Positions 1 to 10,100 of a stretch of DNA of 64,000 nt are shown in pieces. The DNA comes from Diplonema papillatum. Lineage: Eukaryota; Euglenozoa; Diplonemea; Diplonemida; Diplonemidae. Below the pieces are notes generated by a model. The model did not search any database and was not told the origin of the DNA. It saw only the letters and a program-made list of their open reading frames with translations. Position numbers and translations under genes: made by a program. The DNA lies in contig JAPJBO010000141.1 of the NCBI GenBank assembly GCA_030068145.1, positions 248,001-312,000 on the forward strand, written 5' to 3'. Every line of letters begins with the position of its first letter. Position 1 is the stretch's first letter.

Positions 1-58
1 GGTTTGTCAGGCGGCTGTTCGTAGCTCGTCACAGCCAGGACCACCCGTGCTACTAGAC
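1..58. repeat. Family C dispersed repeat, fragment at the window edge
   Basis: These first 58 bases recur almost unchanged at 28161-28216 and near 45443-45497. There they form the last part of a longer unit of about 210 bp, so this copy is probably cut by the window edge. No coding signal is seen. Confidence 0.8.
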
Positions 59-665
59 TGTCAAGGGGGAGAGAGAAGGGAGTGACGGCTTGCACAAATA
101 TGCTGAACACCTACACTCCCGGCGCAATCCAGCGTCAAGGGCCGGAGTCTTTTTCCCCAACGCCCAGGCTCCCGAGGCGGCTGTTTCCTTTTCTAGCGTT
201 TATTGTGGTTTAGAGGTTCGGTGTTTTAGGGTCTCCGGTTGACTTTTCTATAAAAAGCGTTTCCTCAAACACAAGGGTTGCTTGAATTGGCATTTTCTTT
301 TGCAAAGCGAAGGGTGCCAATCGAAACATCTTTTGCAACTGCCACAGTCTCTCGATCGACAAAGGGTGGCCCAAGCATGGTCAAGGGATGCATAGCGAAC
401 ACGAAAAGAGTGAAAGTTCGCTTTTTTTCGAGCATCTTCTTTTTAGAGTGAAAGTTCTCTTGTGTTTCGACGAAGAACGTCTTTTTTACTTTAGTTTGGT
501 TCCCTGCTTCCCCTCAATGCGCACAACGAGCGTCCATCGTCGGATGTTCATAAAAACAGGCGAGAAAATTGGCGGAGCAGGGTTAACATAGCACGATGAG
601 GAGGAAAAGGCTTCGAAGGCGCCGCTCGGTGCATAGCTTTGGTGGATGCTTGGGGGGAAATCTTA
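59..665. other. Intergenic stretch without recognised gene
   Basis: Only short open frames occur. Around 200-245 is a short dispersed motif (GTTTAGAGGTTCGGTG, then GGGTCTCCGGTTGAC) that recurs near 9456-9496; related versions lie near 25890, 26360, 42120, 46645 and, inverted, at 47665. A 'TTTAGAGTGAAAGTTC' motif near 440 is also dispersed. Confidence 0.6.
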
Positions 666-812
666 CTTTTTGTTAAACGCTTACGCCCGCCACTAAACCC
701 AGATTTACCTGTGTTTCGTGTGGGCTACAGCACATTTACCTCCTTTGATCTATCCATCGCAACTGGCAGTCTCCTCAAGCATTTCCTTCAAAGCAGGTGC
801 TTATACAAAAAA
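666..812 (+). repeat. Family A dispersed repeat, copy 1 (3' part)
   Basis: This is one of eight copies of a 200-240 bp unit (others at 2529, 14456, 22475 inverted, 47245, 53071, 56432 and 56857). The shared core includes ACGCCCGCCACTAAAC, GTGTGGGCTACAGCACA and GCAGTCTCCTCAAGC, and copies end in GTGCTTATACAAAAA. The A-rich 3' end suggests a SINE-like retroposon. I found no clear pol III A or B box. Confidence 0.75.
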
Positions 813-874
813 CTTAGCATAATGTTTAGGCAGAACACTGCTAGACAGAACACTGCTGGGGGGGGGATCGAAAG

Positions 875-925
875 TTATTGAGGAACAATCTTTCGGAAAT
901 GATCCGAAAGATTGTTCCTCAATAA
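875..925. repeat. Perfect 23-bp hairpin
   Basis: Positions 875-897 and 903-925 are exact reverse complements separated by five bases. The hairpin directly abuts the family B repeat that starts at 926. It could be the end of a foldback element or a cruciform-forming site. Confidence 0.85.
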
Positions 926-1052
926 TTTTCGTTGACCGCACTACCCTGAGCCCAAATCCTGGACGTGGTTTCAGGTGGCAAATTTGCAAATGATCATGAT
1001 CTGAAGGTCCTACTTGGGCGGTTCAGTTTCCTCACACATTGCATGTGGCTAA
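926..1052 (+). repeat. Family B dispersed repeat, copy 1
   Basis: About 125 bp, starting TTTTCGTTGACCGCACTACC and ending at TTGCATGTGGCTAA. It recurs at 2325-2430 (more diverged) and 21132-21262. No coding potential is shared between copies. Confidence 0.8.
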
Positions 1053-1106
1053 AAGAAATTCGAAACAATTTTCCCGGAAAAAATTTCGTCCGAATCTTCA
1101 GCATGA

Positions 1107-1162
1107 GAGAGAGAGAGAGACGAGTTAGAGATCTCTCCGGGAAGTTTCCGGTCTCCTCACTT
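1107..1162 (-). mobile_element. 56-bp 3'-end stub of the APE-type LINE family
   Basis: The sequence matches the extreme 3' end of the two larger LINE copies: the (GA)n tract (CT in the sense strand), then CGAGTTAGAG, ATCTCTCCGGG and TTTCCGGTCTCCTCACTT. The stub stops before the coding region. A 6-bp direct repeat, GCATGA, lies at 1101-1106 and again at 1163-1168, as expected for a target-site duplication. This is a severely 5'-truncated insertion. The right flank belongs to family T, the repeat that also hosts the full-length copy. Confidence 0.8.
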
Positions 1163-2324
1163 GCATGATTGATGTTCGCATCAAGTCTTCTTCAAAAAAG
1201 ATGTTTCGTGCCGAAGAAATGCATCAAAAGGGGGAAAGTGAGTGCAAGACTCCCTAAGAAGGTACAATGGCAGGTATAAAACCTTGAGGGACTGGCCCAA
1301 CTAGAGTGTTCTGTTGAATGCTTCGACCCCCCCACACACTGGACTGAGTTGGGGTGGTATTTCATCCCCGTCTTCCGCGAATTGCATCCGGCGGCCTCTT
1401 CTGAAAAGCGGGGGTGCTTATTCAAGGAAAAAAGAAAAGCGCAGTTTAGTAGAAAATAAACGGAGACAAAAATTTCGGAGTGCGGAAGAACTGACGCGGA
1501 AACGGTGAAACGGGAGCCGCGGCTGGAAGAGCTGCGGGTCCGGCATTTTTTGGGCGGAGTGGAAGGAGAGCAAGGAATCCAAGAGGGAAGAAAATAGTGT
1601 GTGTGACACTCTCTCACACGCACACACTGTGTGTGTGCGTGTGAGAGAGACAACAGACATGCACGGCTCCGTTGTGATTCTATCAAGATGCGACAGCAAC
1701 AACGAACCTGGAGAGCGCAAACCTAGTTCCCATTCGCTTCTTAAAGCCCTCCCCCTCGTACTATTTAGGCAGTCGTAATATTTTAGGTAAATACGAGTCA
1801 CTGGTTGGCTGGTAGTTAAATAGTGGCTGGATTGTACGCGTCACCTTGACACGATGTGCGTTTAACTTCTTCGGAAGATTTCCGATTTTACCTTAACCTT
1901 TTCCGGAGATTTCAGATTTTTACCACCTAAATAGTACGAGGGGTGGGGGTTTTAATGTTGTCCACAGGCCACAGAAGTCCTGTATTTCCATTTTGGTACT
2001 GTTTTCCCGTCTTGCTTCTCAACAAAAAAAGACACTCGGTGACGCCGCCTGAAACGAGGTTCTCTCCCGAAAACACAACAGGCGTCTCAGTAGGTAGTCG
2101 TACCCTATAATTTCGTGCGCGCCGGTGGTTGCACTTCCCACCTGCGTTTGCCCGCATAGCGTTGAGCATTTCTAAGACAGGAACGGCGTATCTCTCTCAA
2201 GTGTTTTCTTCGAGAAGCAGCGGCTAAAAACAAAGCAAAGCAAAGAACCACGTGGCTGTTGAAATCCAGACGCCCCGCGAGAGTAGGAGAAACAATCTGG
2301 AAAAGAAGGATAAAACCCCCACAG

Positions 2325-2430
2325 TTTTTTCGTTGACCGCACCCCCTGAGCCCGAATTCTGGACGTGATTTCGGGTGGCAGTTGGTCATGATCAAGGGTC
2401 CTTCTCGGGGCAGTTCAGTTTCGCCACGGG
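2325..2430 (+). repeat. Family B dispersed repeat, copy 2
   Basis: It shares the TTTTTTCGTTGACCGCAC start, the GAGCCC..TGGACGTG block and GGCAGTTCAGTTTC with copies at 926 and 21132, with more substitutions. Confidence 0.7.
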
Positions 2431-2528
2431 TTGTTACCGTTCTACGAGGTAAAATACTCGACGTGGCTGGGATCCCTTCGGTTTTTTGTCAGGCAGCTTC
2501 GTCGAATATTTCCTTCCTCTATGTATGA

Positions 2529-2766
2529 AAATACTCGAGGGACTGCCTTGTGCTTATTTGGAAGGAGGCTAGAGGGGGAGAAAACAATACAACTACAAAA
2601 TGGGTCTTTTTTGTTGAACGCTTACGCCCGCCACTAAACTCAGGTTTACCTGTGTTTCGTGTGGGCTACAGCACATTTACCTCCTTTGATCTATCGCAAC
2701 TGGCAGTCTCCTCAAGCATTTCCTACAGGGCAGGTGCTTATACAAAAAAAAAAAAAAAAAAAAAAA
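2529..2766 (+). repeat. Family A dispersed repeat, copy 2, with long poly(A) tail
   Basis: The most complete-looking copy. It starts at AAATACTCGAGGGACTGCC, contains GGAGGCTAGAGGGGGAG and the family core, and ends in a run of more than 20 A residues at 2742-2766. The tail supports spread by retroposition. Confidence 0.8.
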
Positions 2767-3879
2767 GAGAAAGGGATGCGTAGTTTTGTCTGAGGAGCCT
2801 CGTTGTTGCGCGGAATCAATAGGGACCGCCGAGGAGATTCGTATACTCCTACGTCAAGAGGTGAAATTGTTAGATCGCAGGAGCCGCGAATCAACTACTA
2901 TTTCGCATACTTTCAGAAAAAGAAGGTTTGTTTGTGCGTGCCGGGTGATCGTTTTCCCACTTGTTTTTTCCCTGTGTATACTCAGGTAAGGAATTCTGAT
3001 CAACCACCAAAAACACGCTGCCTACGTCTTTCTAGCCTGCACAATACATTGAAGGACAACCCGCAAGATTGTTAGTACTAAAAAGAGAACGTGTATCCAC
3101 GGCCTCCAACCACGGGTCAGCCGCGGATACAGCTGCGGATCGACAACATCACTTATTTTGGCCCTTCCCGACGATGACGCGAGGAGCTGGTAAGACGGGT
3201 AGATGAAGAAAGGACTGATTCTCAGCAACAGCCACAATCTAACGCTGCCGGCTTGCGGTACCCTCTGTACCTTGTTATTTTCTTTTTTTCCAATTTTTAA
3301 TGATTTCCCCCGGTATTGAGCCAATTCACCCCTCCTGCCTGATAGAACGCTACCGAGCGTTGTAGCAGAAATGCTTCGTTGTAGAGCGTAATCGAGCCAA
3401 AACTCAGGTGGAATTGCCGCGTAATCGCCGCGAAACATCACCCGAGTCGAGACGGTCAGCCACAGGGCAGGAGCGGACGGGGTTGTGGCACTGTGCTGCC
3501 TCCGACTCAAGCCTTGCAAGCTGTGGTTGACCGTCACGTTCCTGGACCAGGAGCGGCCTTTTTCTTTTCTGGCCCCACCCATCCAGGACGGTTTGCTTTG
3601 GCAGGGTCTCTCTCCGCCGTTCTGGATGTCGCTTGACGTCGTTTTCGCACGTTCTCATGGATAACGATTCCTTTTTTGTTTTCATTTCCCCCCTTTTCCC
3701 CATCCCTCCACGAGGGGAGGGAGTGCCCAGGCAACGAGGAGCAAGAAGTGTCAAGACATCACCCACCCGAACGGCGGTCGATTCCTATCATCAGGCGGGT
3801 ATTTCCTCCGCCGGCGCAAGTTGTTTTGTCGCGTGTGGGAGGAGACGTCAGAGACGACGAGAGAAACGCGCGAAGCCCT
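2767..3879. other. 3' flank of the LRR gene; repeats only
   Basis: No gene is recognised. At 3318-3366 lies a short motif (CCAATTCACCCCTCCTGCCTG ending in CGAGCGTTGTAG) that recurs near 43632 and, diverged, near 48606. At 3446-3569 is a fragment of family D. The open frames here have no family resemblance. Confidence 0.5.
3446..3569 (+). repeat. Family D dispersed repeat, fragment
   Basis: It matches the second half of the longer copies at 4214-4493 and 58016-58255: TCGAGACGGTCAGCCACAGG, CTGTGGTTGACCGTCACG and GGAGCGGCCTTTTTC. A shorter fragment is at 17551-17630. Confidence 0.8.
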
Positions 3880-4134
3880 TCACTTCAGGCTCAATTGTTT
3901 GACGGATTTCACGGATACGGACATCGACAGGCCGGTGGTCAGCCTGTCGAGGGTGATCGCCTTGCGGCTGAGAAAGGTGCTGTAGGATTCCTTCTGCAGC
4001 AAATCGGCTTCCTTGACGCGGTTGTTCTTCAGGAGCAAGCGGGCCAGCGGCGTGTGCGTGAACAACTCGTCGGGGATGTCGGCAATCTTGTTGTTCGAGA
4101 TGTCGAGATGAGCCAAGCTCTTCAGGCCTTTCAC
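3880..4134 (-). CDS. LRR protein, exon 2 (C-terminal)
   Basis: It encodes 84 residues, starting VKGLKSLAHLDISNN. It supplies the last two repeats and a C-terminal cap. The acceptor (CCGGCAG) is only moderately pyrimidine-rich, but the phase and the LRR spacing match exon 1 exactly. Confidence 0.85.
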   Translation of the reverse strand: MKGLKSLAHLDISNNKIADIPDELFTHTPLARLLLKNNRVKEADLLQKESYSTFLSRKAITLDRLTTGLSMSVSVKSVKQLSLK

Positions 4135-7100
4135 CTGCCGGTTTGCAATGGGTGGGTGTGAGCTGGAGAGTTTTGGTACTTGAGACCCTAGTTCTTTTTT
4201 TTCAAGTTCGGGCACGCACCAGAGAAAGCCTGCTACACGGGAGCCAAGCTTCACGTGTTCGGCGGTACTGCAGAGCCATAGGCCTACGGGTCAAGTGGCT
4301 ACCGATTTCCCAAACTAAAGCATCAAGGCTTGGCGCACCTTGGGGCTTGGCGCTTGCGCTGAACACAAGCTCGTCGAGACGGTCAGCCACAGGGCAGAGC
4401 GGACGGGGTTGTGGCACTGTGCTGCCTCCGACTCAAGCTTTGCAAGCTGTGGTTGACCGTCGCGTTCCTGGACCGGGAGCGGCCTTTTTCTTTTTTTTTT
4501 TCTTTTTTTTTTTCTGCTTTCTCTTCTTCTTCAAGTTCGGGCAGTGCGCGCTATCTGCCGGCTTGCCGGCCGATTAATTTCGAAGCGGCTTTTTTCGGGC
4601 CCGGGGTTTTCAGTGTACGGTTAGTTAAGTAGCATGACAACATGACAACAGCTGCCCCGGCATGCATGGGTTGGTCTGATCAGCAGACTTTCAAAAAATC
4701 AGCCGGCCGATTATATTGATTTATCAGGGGAATTCTACTGGCAGATAAAACAAACGACCCTTAGGACACCTCGGTGCGCACTTGGATCGCGGGGGAATAG
4801 TTGAGTTGCAGCTCGACAAAGATAGAGAGAGAGAGAGAGACGAGTTAGAGTGCAGGGACCATCTCTCCGGGGAGTTTCCGGTCTCCTCACTTCTCTTCGC
4901 ACTGCTACGGCGGGCGTAAGCCGCTCCGGAGGCGCGCTGCAGGTTGCGGCTCTGCTACAGTGAGTGGCGGCACCGGAGTTGGTGCTGCAGCGGGCGCTCT
5001 GGCCGGCGGGCGAGCTCGTCTCGCGGGGGATCGCCGCCTTGTAACGCTGCGGGCCCTCTTCTTCCTCGCGACTGCGCGGCCTACGGCGGCGGCTAACACC
5101 TTGATGGGAAACTTCAGCTTCCATTGAGCGAAGGCTACGTCCTGAGGGTACACGGGTTTGGCGTCATTCCAGCTGTCTTTGGAGCAAACTGCTACTATGC
5201 CGTTTAACATCGCCTCTGTCCTCCGTCCAGCCGCAAAACGTGGACGGTGTGTGAATCCCGGCATTGCCGGCGCACCCAGACAGCGTAAAGAGCATACACC
5301 CTGACGCCACTTCCCGGGGAAGGCTGAGGCCCCCGTGTCAGCAAAGCTTAGGTCGTTGATGGCTCGTGTTAGATATCCTATCTGCAACCCTTTTTCGGCA
5401 AACGTTTCCCCAGGCAGCTTGGATCGCGTGTAGGCCTCAAAATCCAAAGCGAGTTCCACGCCGGTCGTAGGGAGAGGGGGGGTGTTGACCCAACGTAGAT
5501 TCCTTAGCCAGTAGACTAGCGTCGCCGCGAAGCGCGTCCCGATCTGCTTCGTGAGGAGCTCACGGCTGTCCCTTGCCAGCTCAACGTCATATCTCCCTGC
5601 CGCGGCGGAGGCAAGCTCCCAGGGGCGCGTCGTCGCGATATTACGCTGCGCTTGCGCCATCTCGATGGAGATGGTCCCGATCAGCTTCTGGACCCTCTCC
5701 ACGAGTACCGGCGGGGTTCCGATGGGGGGAATCCCCCGTGTGCTCAGGCATAGGGGCATATTCTGTGCCGCCACTCCTGCGACGTCGAGTCGGCAACGTA
5801 GATTGACCCACCTGCCCCCCGGTCCCGGGCATTCCCAGAAATAGTGCAGCAGGGTCCCCGGCGTCCCACCGTCGCAGAACTCGCATACGCCGTCATCCGT
5901 TCCCCATTTTCTGTTGCACCACTCGCGAGAGTACACCGCTCCTGCGATGCATTTGCGGATTGCAAAGCTGAGCCTGTCCTCCGTCGCGCGGTTCTGCCAC
6001 AGTCTGTTCAGCAGGCGCACATCCACCCCCCTCTCGATACCCGAGTAGCCTTGCCTTTGTGTCGTCAGGTAGCGCCACGCTCGAAGACGCAGGCCCTCAC
6101 GGACGAAGTGCAGTGTCTCCTTCCCGGAAAAAGGCACGGTCGCACCTTCGAACGATAGCAACTCGAAACTGTGCCGCTTCGCCGGCAGGAAACGTATCTC
6201 TCGAAGGAGATTGGATATCAGCCCGACGGGGCCCTTTAAGGAGGCGTCAGCCCCGGATACAAGAAGGGCATCCATTCGCAGCCGAAACCTCTCCTTCTGG
6301 TATTGCTTCGCGGCGGTGCGGAGTGAGCTGTACCCGGAGGCGCATGCCGGATCGCACAAGTGCGCCTTCGCAACAAGGGTAAGTGTCGCGAGGGGGCTCT
6401 TCGCCCGATTTGAGCGAGGAATCAAGCAGGCGGAGAGAGCCGTGCGAAGGACGGAGTTGTTCGCAAAGCCACCGGCCGAGTTGGCGCAGTAGGCCGCGCC
6501 GTAGTGCGCGGATGCCGCGATCGTCTGCATGACGCGGAACTTGGTGCGCGGCTTCAGTGGCGACGCTTCCAGCCTGGCTGCGGCTTCCACGGTCGCGTCA
6601 GACCTACCGTTGTCCACAGGCCCTTCTGTGCCCAGGGGAACGCCCAGAACCTTAACGGTCTTCACCGACTTCACCGCCTTGCCTCCAACCTCGAGACGGG
6701 GGCCTTTTTCCGACGTCGAGAAGGAGGCACACTTGCCTTCGTTGAGAGCGAGGCCGGTCAGACTCCCGAATATCGCGGTGACTTCTATTCCTTCCTGGAG
6801 CAGCTTCGCGAGTCGCGAGAGGAGGTACAAGTCATCAGCAAAGGACTTCGGACTCACTCGTGCCCGGCTGACCAGGGCTTTCGAGAGCACGGACAGAAGG
6901 GCGTTGATCAGGACCACGGAGATAGGGCAGCCTTGGAGGATGCCGTTCGTGACCTTGAATTCATCGCCCACTCCCAGCGGGTACTTAAAACGACGTCTGA
7001 GGTACTTATAGACGTGGCGCAGCGGCGCCAGCACACGCTCATGCAGCCCCAGAGCCTCAACTAGGTCGAGTACCAAACCTTGTGGAACGCGGTCAAAACA

Positions 7101-10100
7101 TTTCGCAAAGTCGAGCGCGATCCCATGTAGCGGCGTTCCGTTAATAAGGGATTCCTCTATCGACAGCGCGATGTCCATGACGACGTCGTCGCAGGAGTGG
7201 CCTTTCCGGAAGCCATGTTGAGACTCGTGTATCCACTGCTCTTGCCAGACAAGAACCTCCTGCAGACGCACACTAGCCCAAAGACGATAAACGACACTGG
7301 AGACGGTGATGGGCCGCAGCTTCAGGGGGTCATCTCCTTCTCCCTTGGGAATCAGGGTGACTAGCGCGTCTAGAACCCCGTCGGGCCATAGGCCCGTCTC
7401 CTCGACTTCGTTCAGTACTGCAGCAAACCCTTCCAGGATTGTGTCCGGCAGGGCCGCAACTTCTCGCATGCGCCAGCCGTCCACGCCGCATGACGATTGC
7501 ACACCTTTCTTCCTCGCTATCGACCGTAGGCGGTCGGCCGTGATGGGGCCCAGTTGGCACGGGTGTTGCGCAATAAAGTCACCATATTCTCGCAGGAAGG
7601 GGGCGAACTCGGGTTCCTTTTTCCCGGCATACATGCGTAGCACGGGGTCCCACTTCCTCCTTACCGTCGCGTCAACTTCCACCAAGTTCGCCGTGAGTCG
7701 CCCGTCGCGACCGTTCGTAAAATAGAATGTCGGCGGCGCCTCCTTCTTCACCCAAGCAAAAGACTCCTTACCCAGAGGGTTACGGAGCTCGCGCTGACAC
7801 CTTGCGATTTCCAGGTACCTCGAATTTAACGTAGTCTGGGCCAGGCTCTGGCACACGTCCGAGATAGTGTGTGATAGGCCCCGCGCGGCCTTCGCCGATG
7901 GCGGTATCAGTGGCAAAGCACACTTCCCGTCCGTACGCTGGAGGATGAAGCTTTGAAACGACCGTATTTTGTCCCACTGCCCTTTGAGCAGGAGCGACAA
8001 CGGGCACGGGGCGCTGGACATATCCTCCCATTTGGCTCGTGCGGCCGAGTATTCCCGCATGCGTCCGAGAAGACACCTGGCTCTCTTCAGAGGTGCGGTG
8101 TCGGCCCCCGCACCCTCCGGGGACGGCCTCGCGGACACGCGCTGGGTGCTCAGCCTCCGCCGCTCTCCTCGCCCGCGGTAGGCCGCCAGGTTACCCTCAA
8201 TCTTGGACTTCTGGAGCAGATAATCCTCCGCCGCCCGCGAGATACGCAGCCAGAGAAAATCCACCCTCTGGCTGTCTTCTAGTCCGCGGGGGCACGGGTC
8301 GGCGAGTCGGTATTTCGCGACTACAGCTTTGAGAGCTGCGGTGTCGGTACGGTCAGTCAGACCGGATCCAGGGATGGCACGGGGGAAGCGGAACACCGCG
8401 TTAAGTTGCTGGAAAGCGGTGAGGTGAAGCTCAGCTCGAATCGCCTTATGTGTCGGGAACCCGGCCTCGAAGGTTTCTACGTTTCCAAGAGCGGAAGAGG
8501 CGATTTCGTTGGTAAGCACAAGGTCAATGCGTGACGGCTCCCCGTGGTAGCAGGTGTGCTCCGGAGGCCTGCTCAGGGACTTCGCGTGAAGCTCGGCACA
8601 GTCAGTCCACCCGTTTCGCAGTGCGAAGCGTAGGGCAGGAGAGTTCAGAGGGTCTGTGTTCAGGTCACCTGCAACTACAATCGGTACCGCGCCCAGGCGC
8701 CGGCGCATGCCCCAGAGAACCCCCTCGACCAACTTCTCACGTTCAATCCGAGCCGAGTGGCCGCAATGTCCGTACAACGAAACCACGTGAAGCGCACCCT
8801 TCCCGCTTCCGGTCGCGACACGTACGTGGAGGAAGCGAGCTGCCTCGTAGGCCCGCTCTTCAACGACATCGAACGGGCTAACCACGCATGCCGGCAGGCC
8901 TTTCCTCACAAGGATTGCTACACCGGCGCTCCCCCCGAGATAGATGGAAAAAAGAAGGTGCTTTTATTCTTCGCTTTTTCTCACGAACGGGGGGTATTGG
9001 CATACTTTCAAAAAAAAATATCCCACCCGCCCTCCCTGCAACTTTCTTTTAATCATTTTCTGCCTTCGACGGCCGTGCGGCCATGGATACCCTACTTTCT
9101 TGCTGGATACCAGCTTCCGTTGCTTCGGCGGCGAGATCCGTGGGGCATGGGTCCCCACCCTCTGTCCCCAGTGATGCGCTAGCTGGGTGGTAACCCCCAG
9201 CTAGGCTCCTGATAGCGTACCCTTTCGCATGCACACTTCATAACTGCGGCATCTCGTGCGAGACGGGGGTTGTTTTTTTTTTTTTTTTTTCCGGCCGAAA
9301 TCGGCCGCCTTTTTCCTTAGCGCGAACACTGAGGTGTGGTCGTTCTGCTTCGGCGTGAAAAGCCAGGGAGGTTTCGACGCAAAACGCAAACTTCTTGGCT
9401 ACCCACCCCCCGTTAGAGTTATAGCTCGCTTGAGACCGACACCTTTTAGCATTTATTGTGGTTTAGAGGTTCGGTGTTTTAGGGTTTCCGGTTGACCATT
9501 GAGGCTAGGAGGCGGGTAGCATGTGAGATGTAGGCATGATTACACACTTTAACTACGGCTACCCAAGTTTGTGACTGTTGCGACCGACACCAAGAAGAAA
9601 TTCGCTTTGAGTTCAGTCTTGGCCCCCCACGCGCATCGTTTACTAAAGGCTTTAGTATTAAAATCAGCCGGCATACCACGCGGGCGGGTCCGAAGGAGAC
9701 GAGCAGGTTGGACGCGACGTTGAGGTCGGCCAGCTGCGACAGCTCGCCGATCTGCGACGGGATCGCGGTGAACAGGTTGTACGAGATGTCGAGGACCACC
9801 AGGTTGCTCGGGAAGACCTCGCTGCCGGGCGCGCAGCCGAGCTTGTTGTGGTCAAGGTACAGTTCCGTCAGCGCTGGCAGCCCCGAGAAGTCCGGGAAAA
9901 ACGTCAGCCGGTTGCTCGAGAGGTCGAGCCTCTGCAGGGACTGGAACGCCAGCCGCGGGACCGTGAGGAGGCGGTTCATCGAGAGGTTGAGCTTCGTCAG
10001 CGTGCTTGGCTCGTCGAGCGGCACGAAGGACGTCAGCGCGTTGGACTGCATGTCAAGCTCCCGCAGGCCCTTCATCTTCAGCAGGGGCGCCGGGACACCG

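Noticed and set aside
3022-3582. 186-residue minus-strand frame downstream of the LRR gene
   Set aside because: It overlaps dispersed family D, has no domain and no compositional support.
5551-8881. Plus-strand frames opposite the LINE ORF2 (also 29444-33136 and 33298-35169)
   Set aside because: They mirror a GC-rich minus-strand gene, recur identically in both LINE copies, and match no family.
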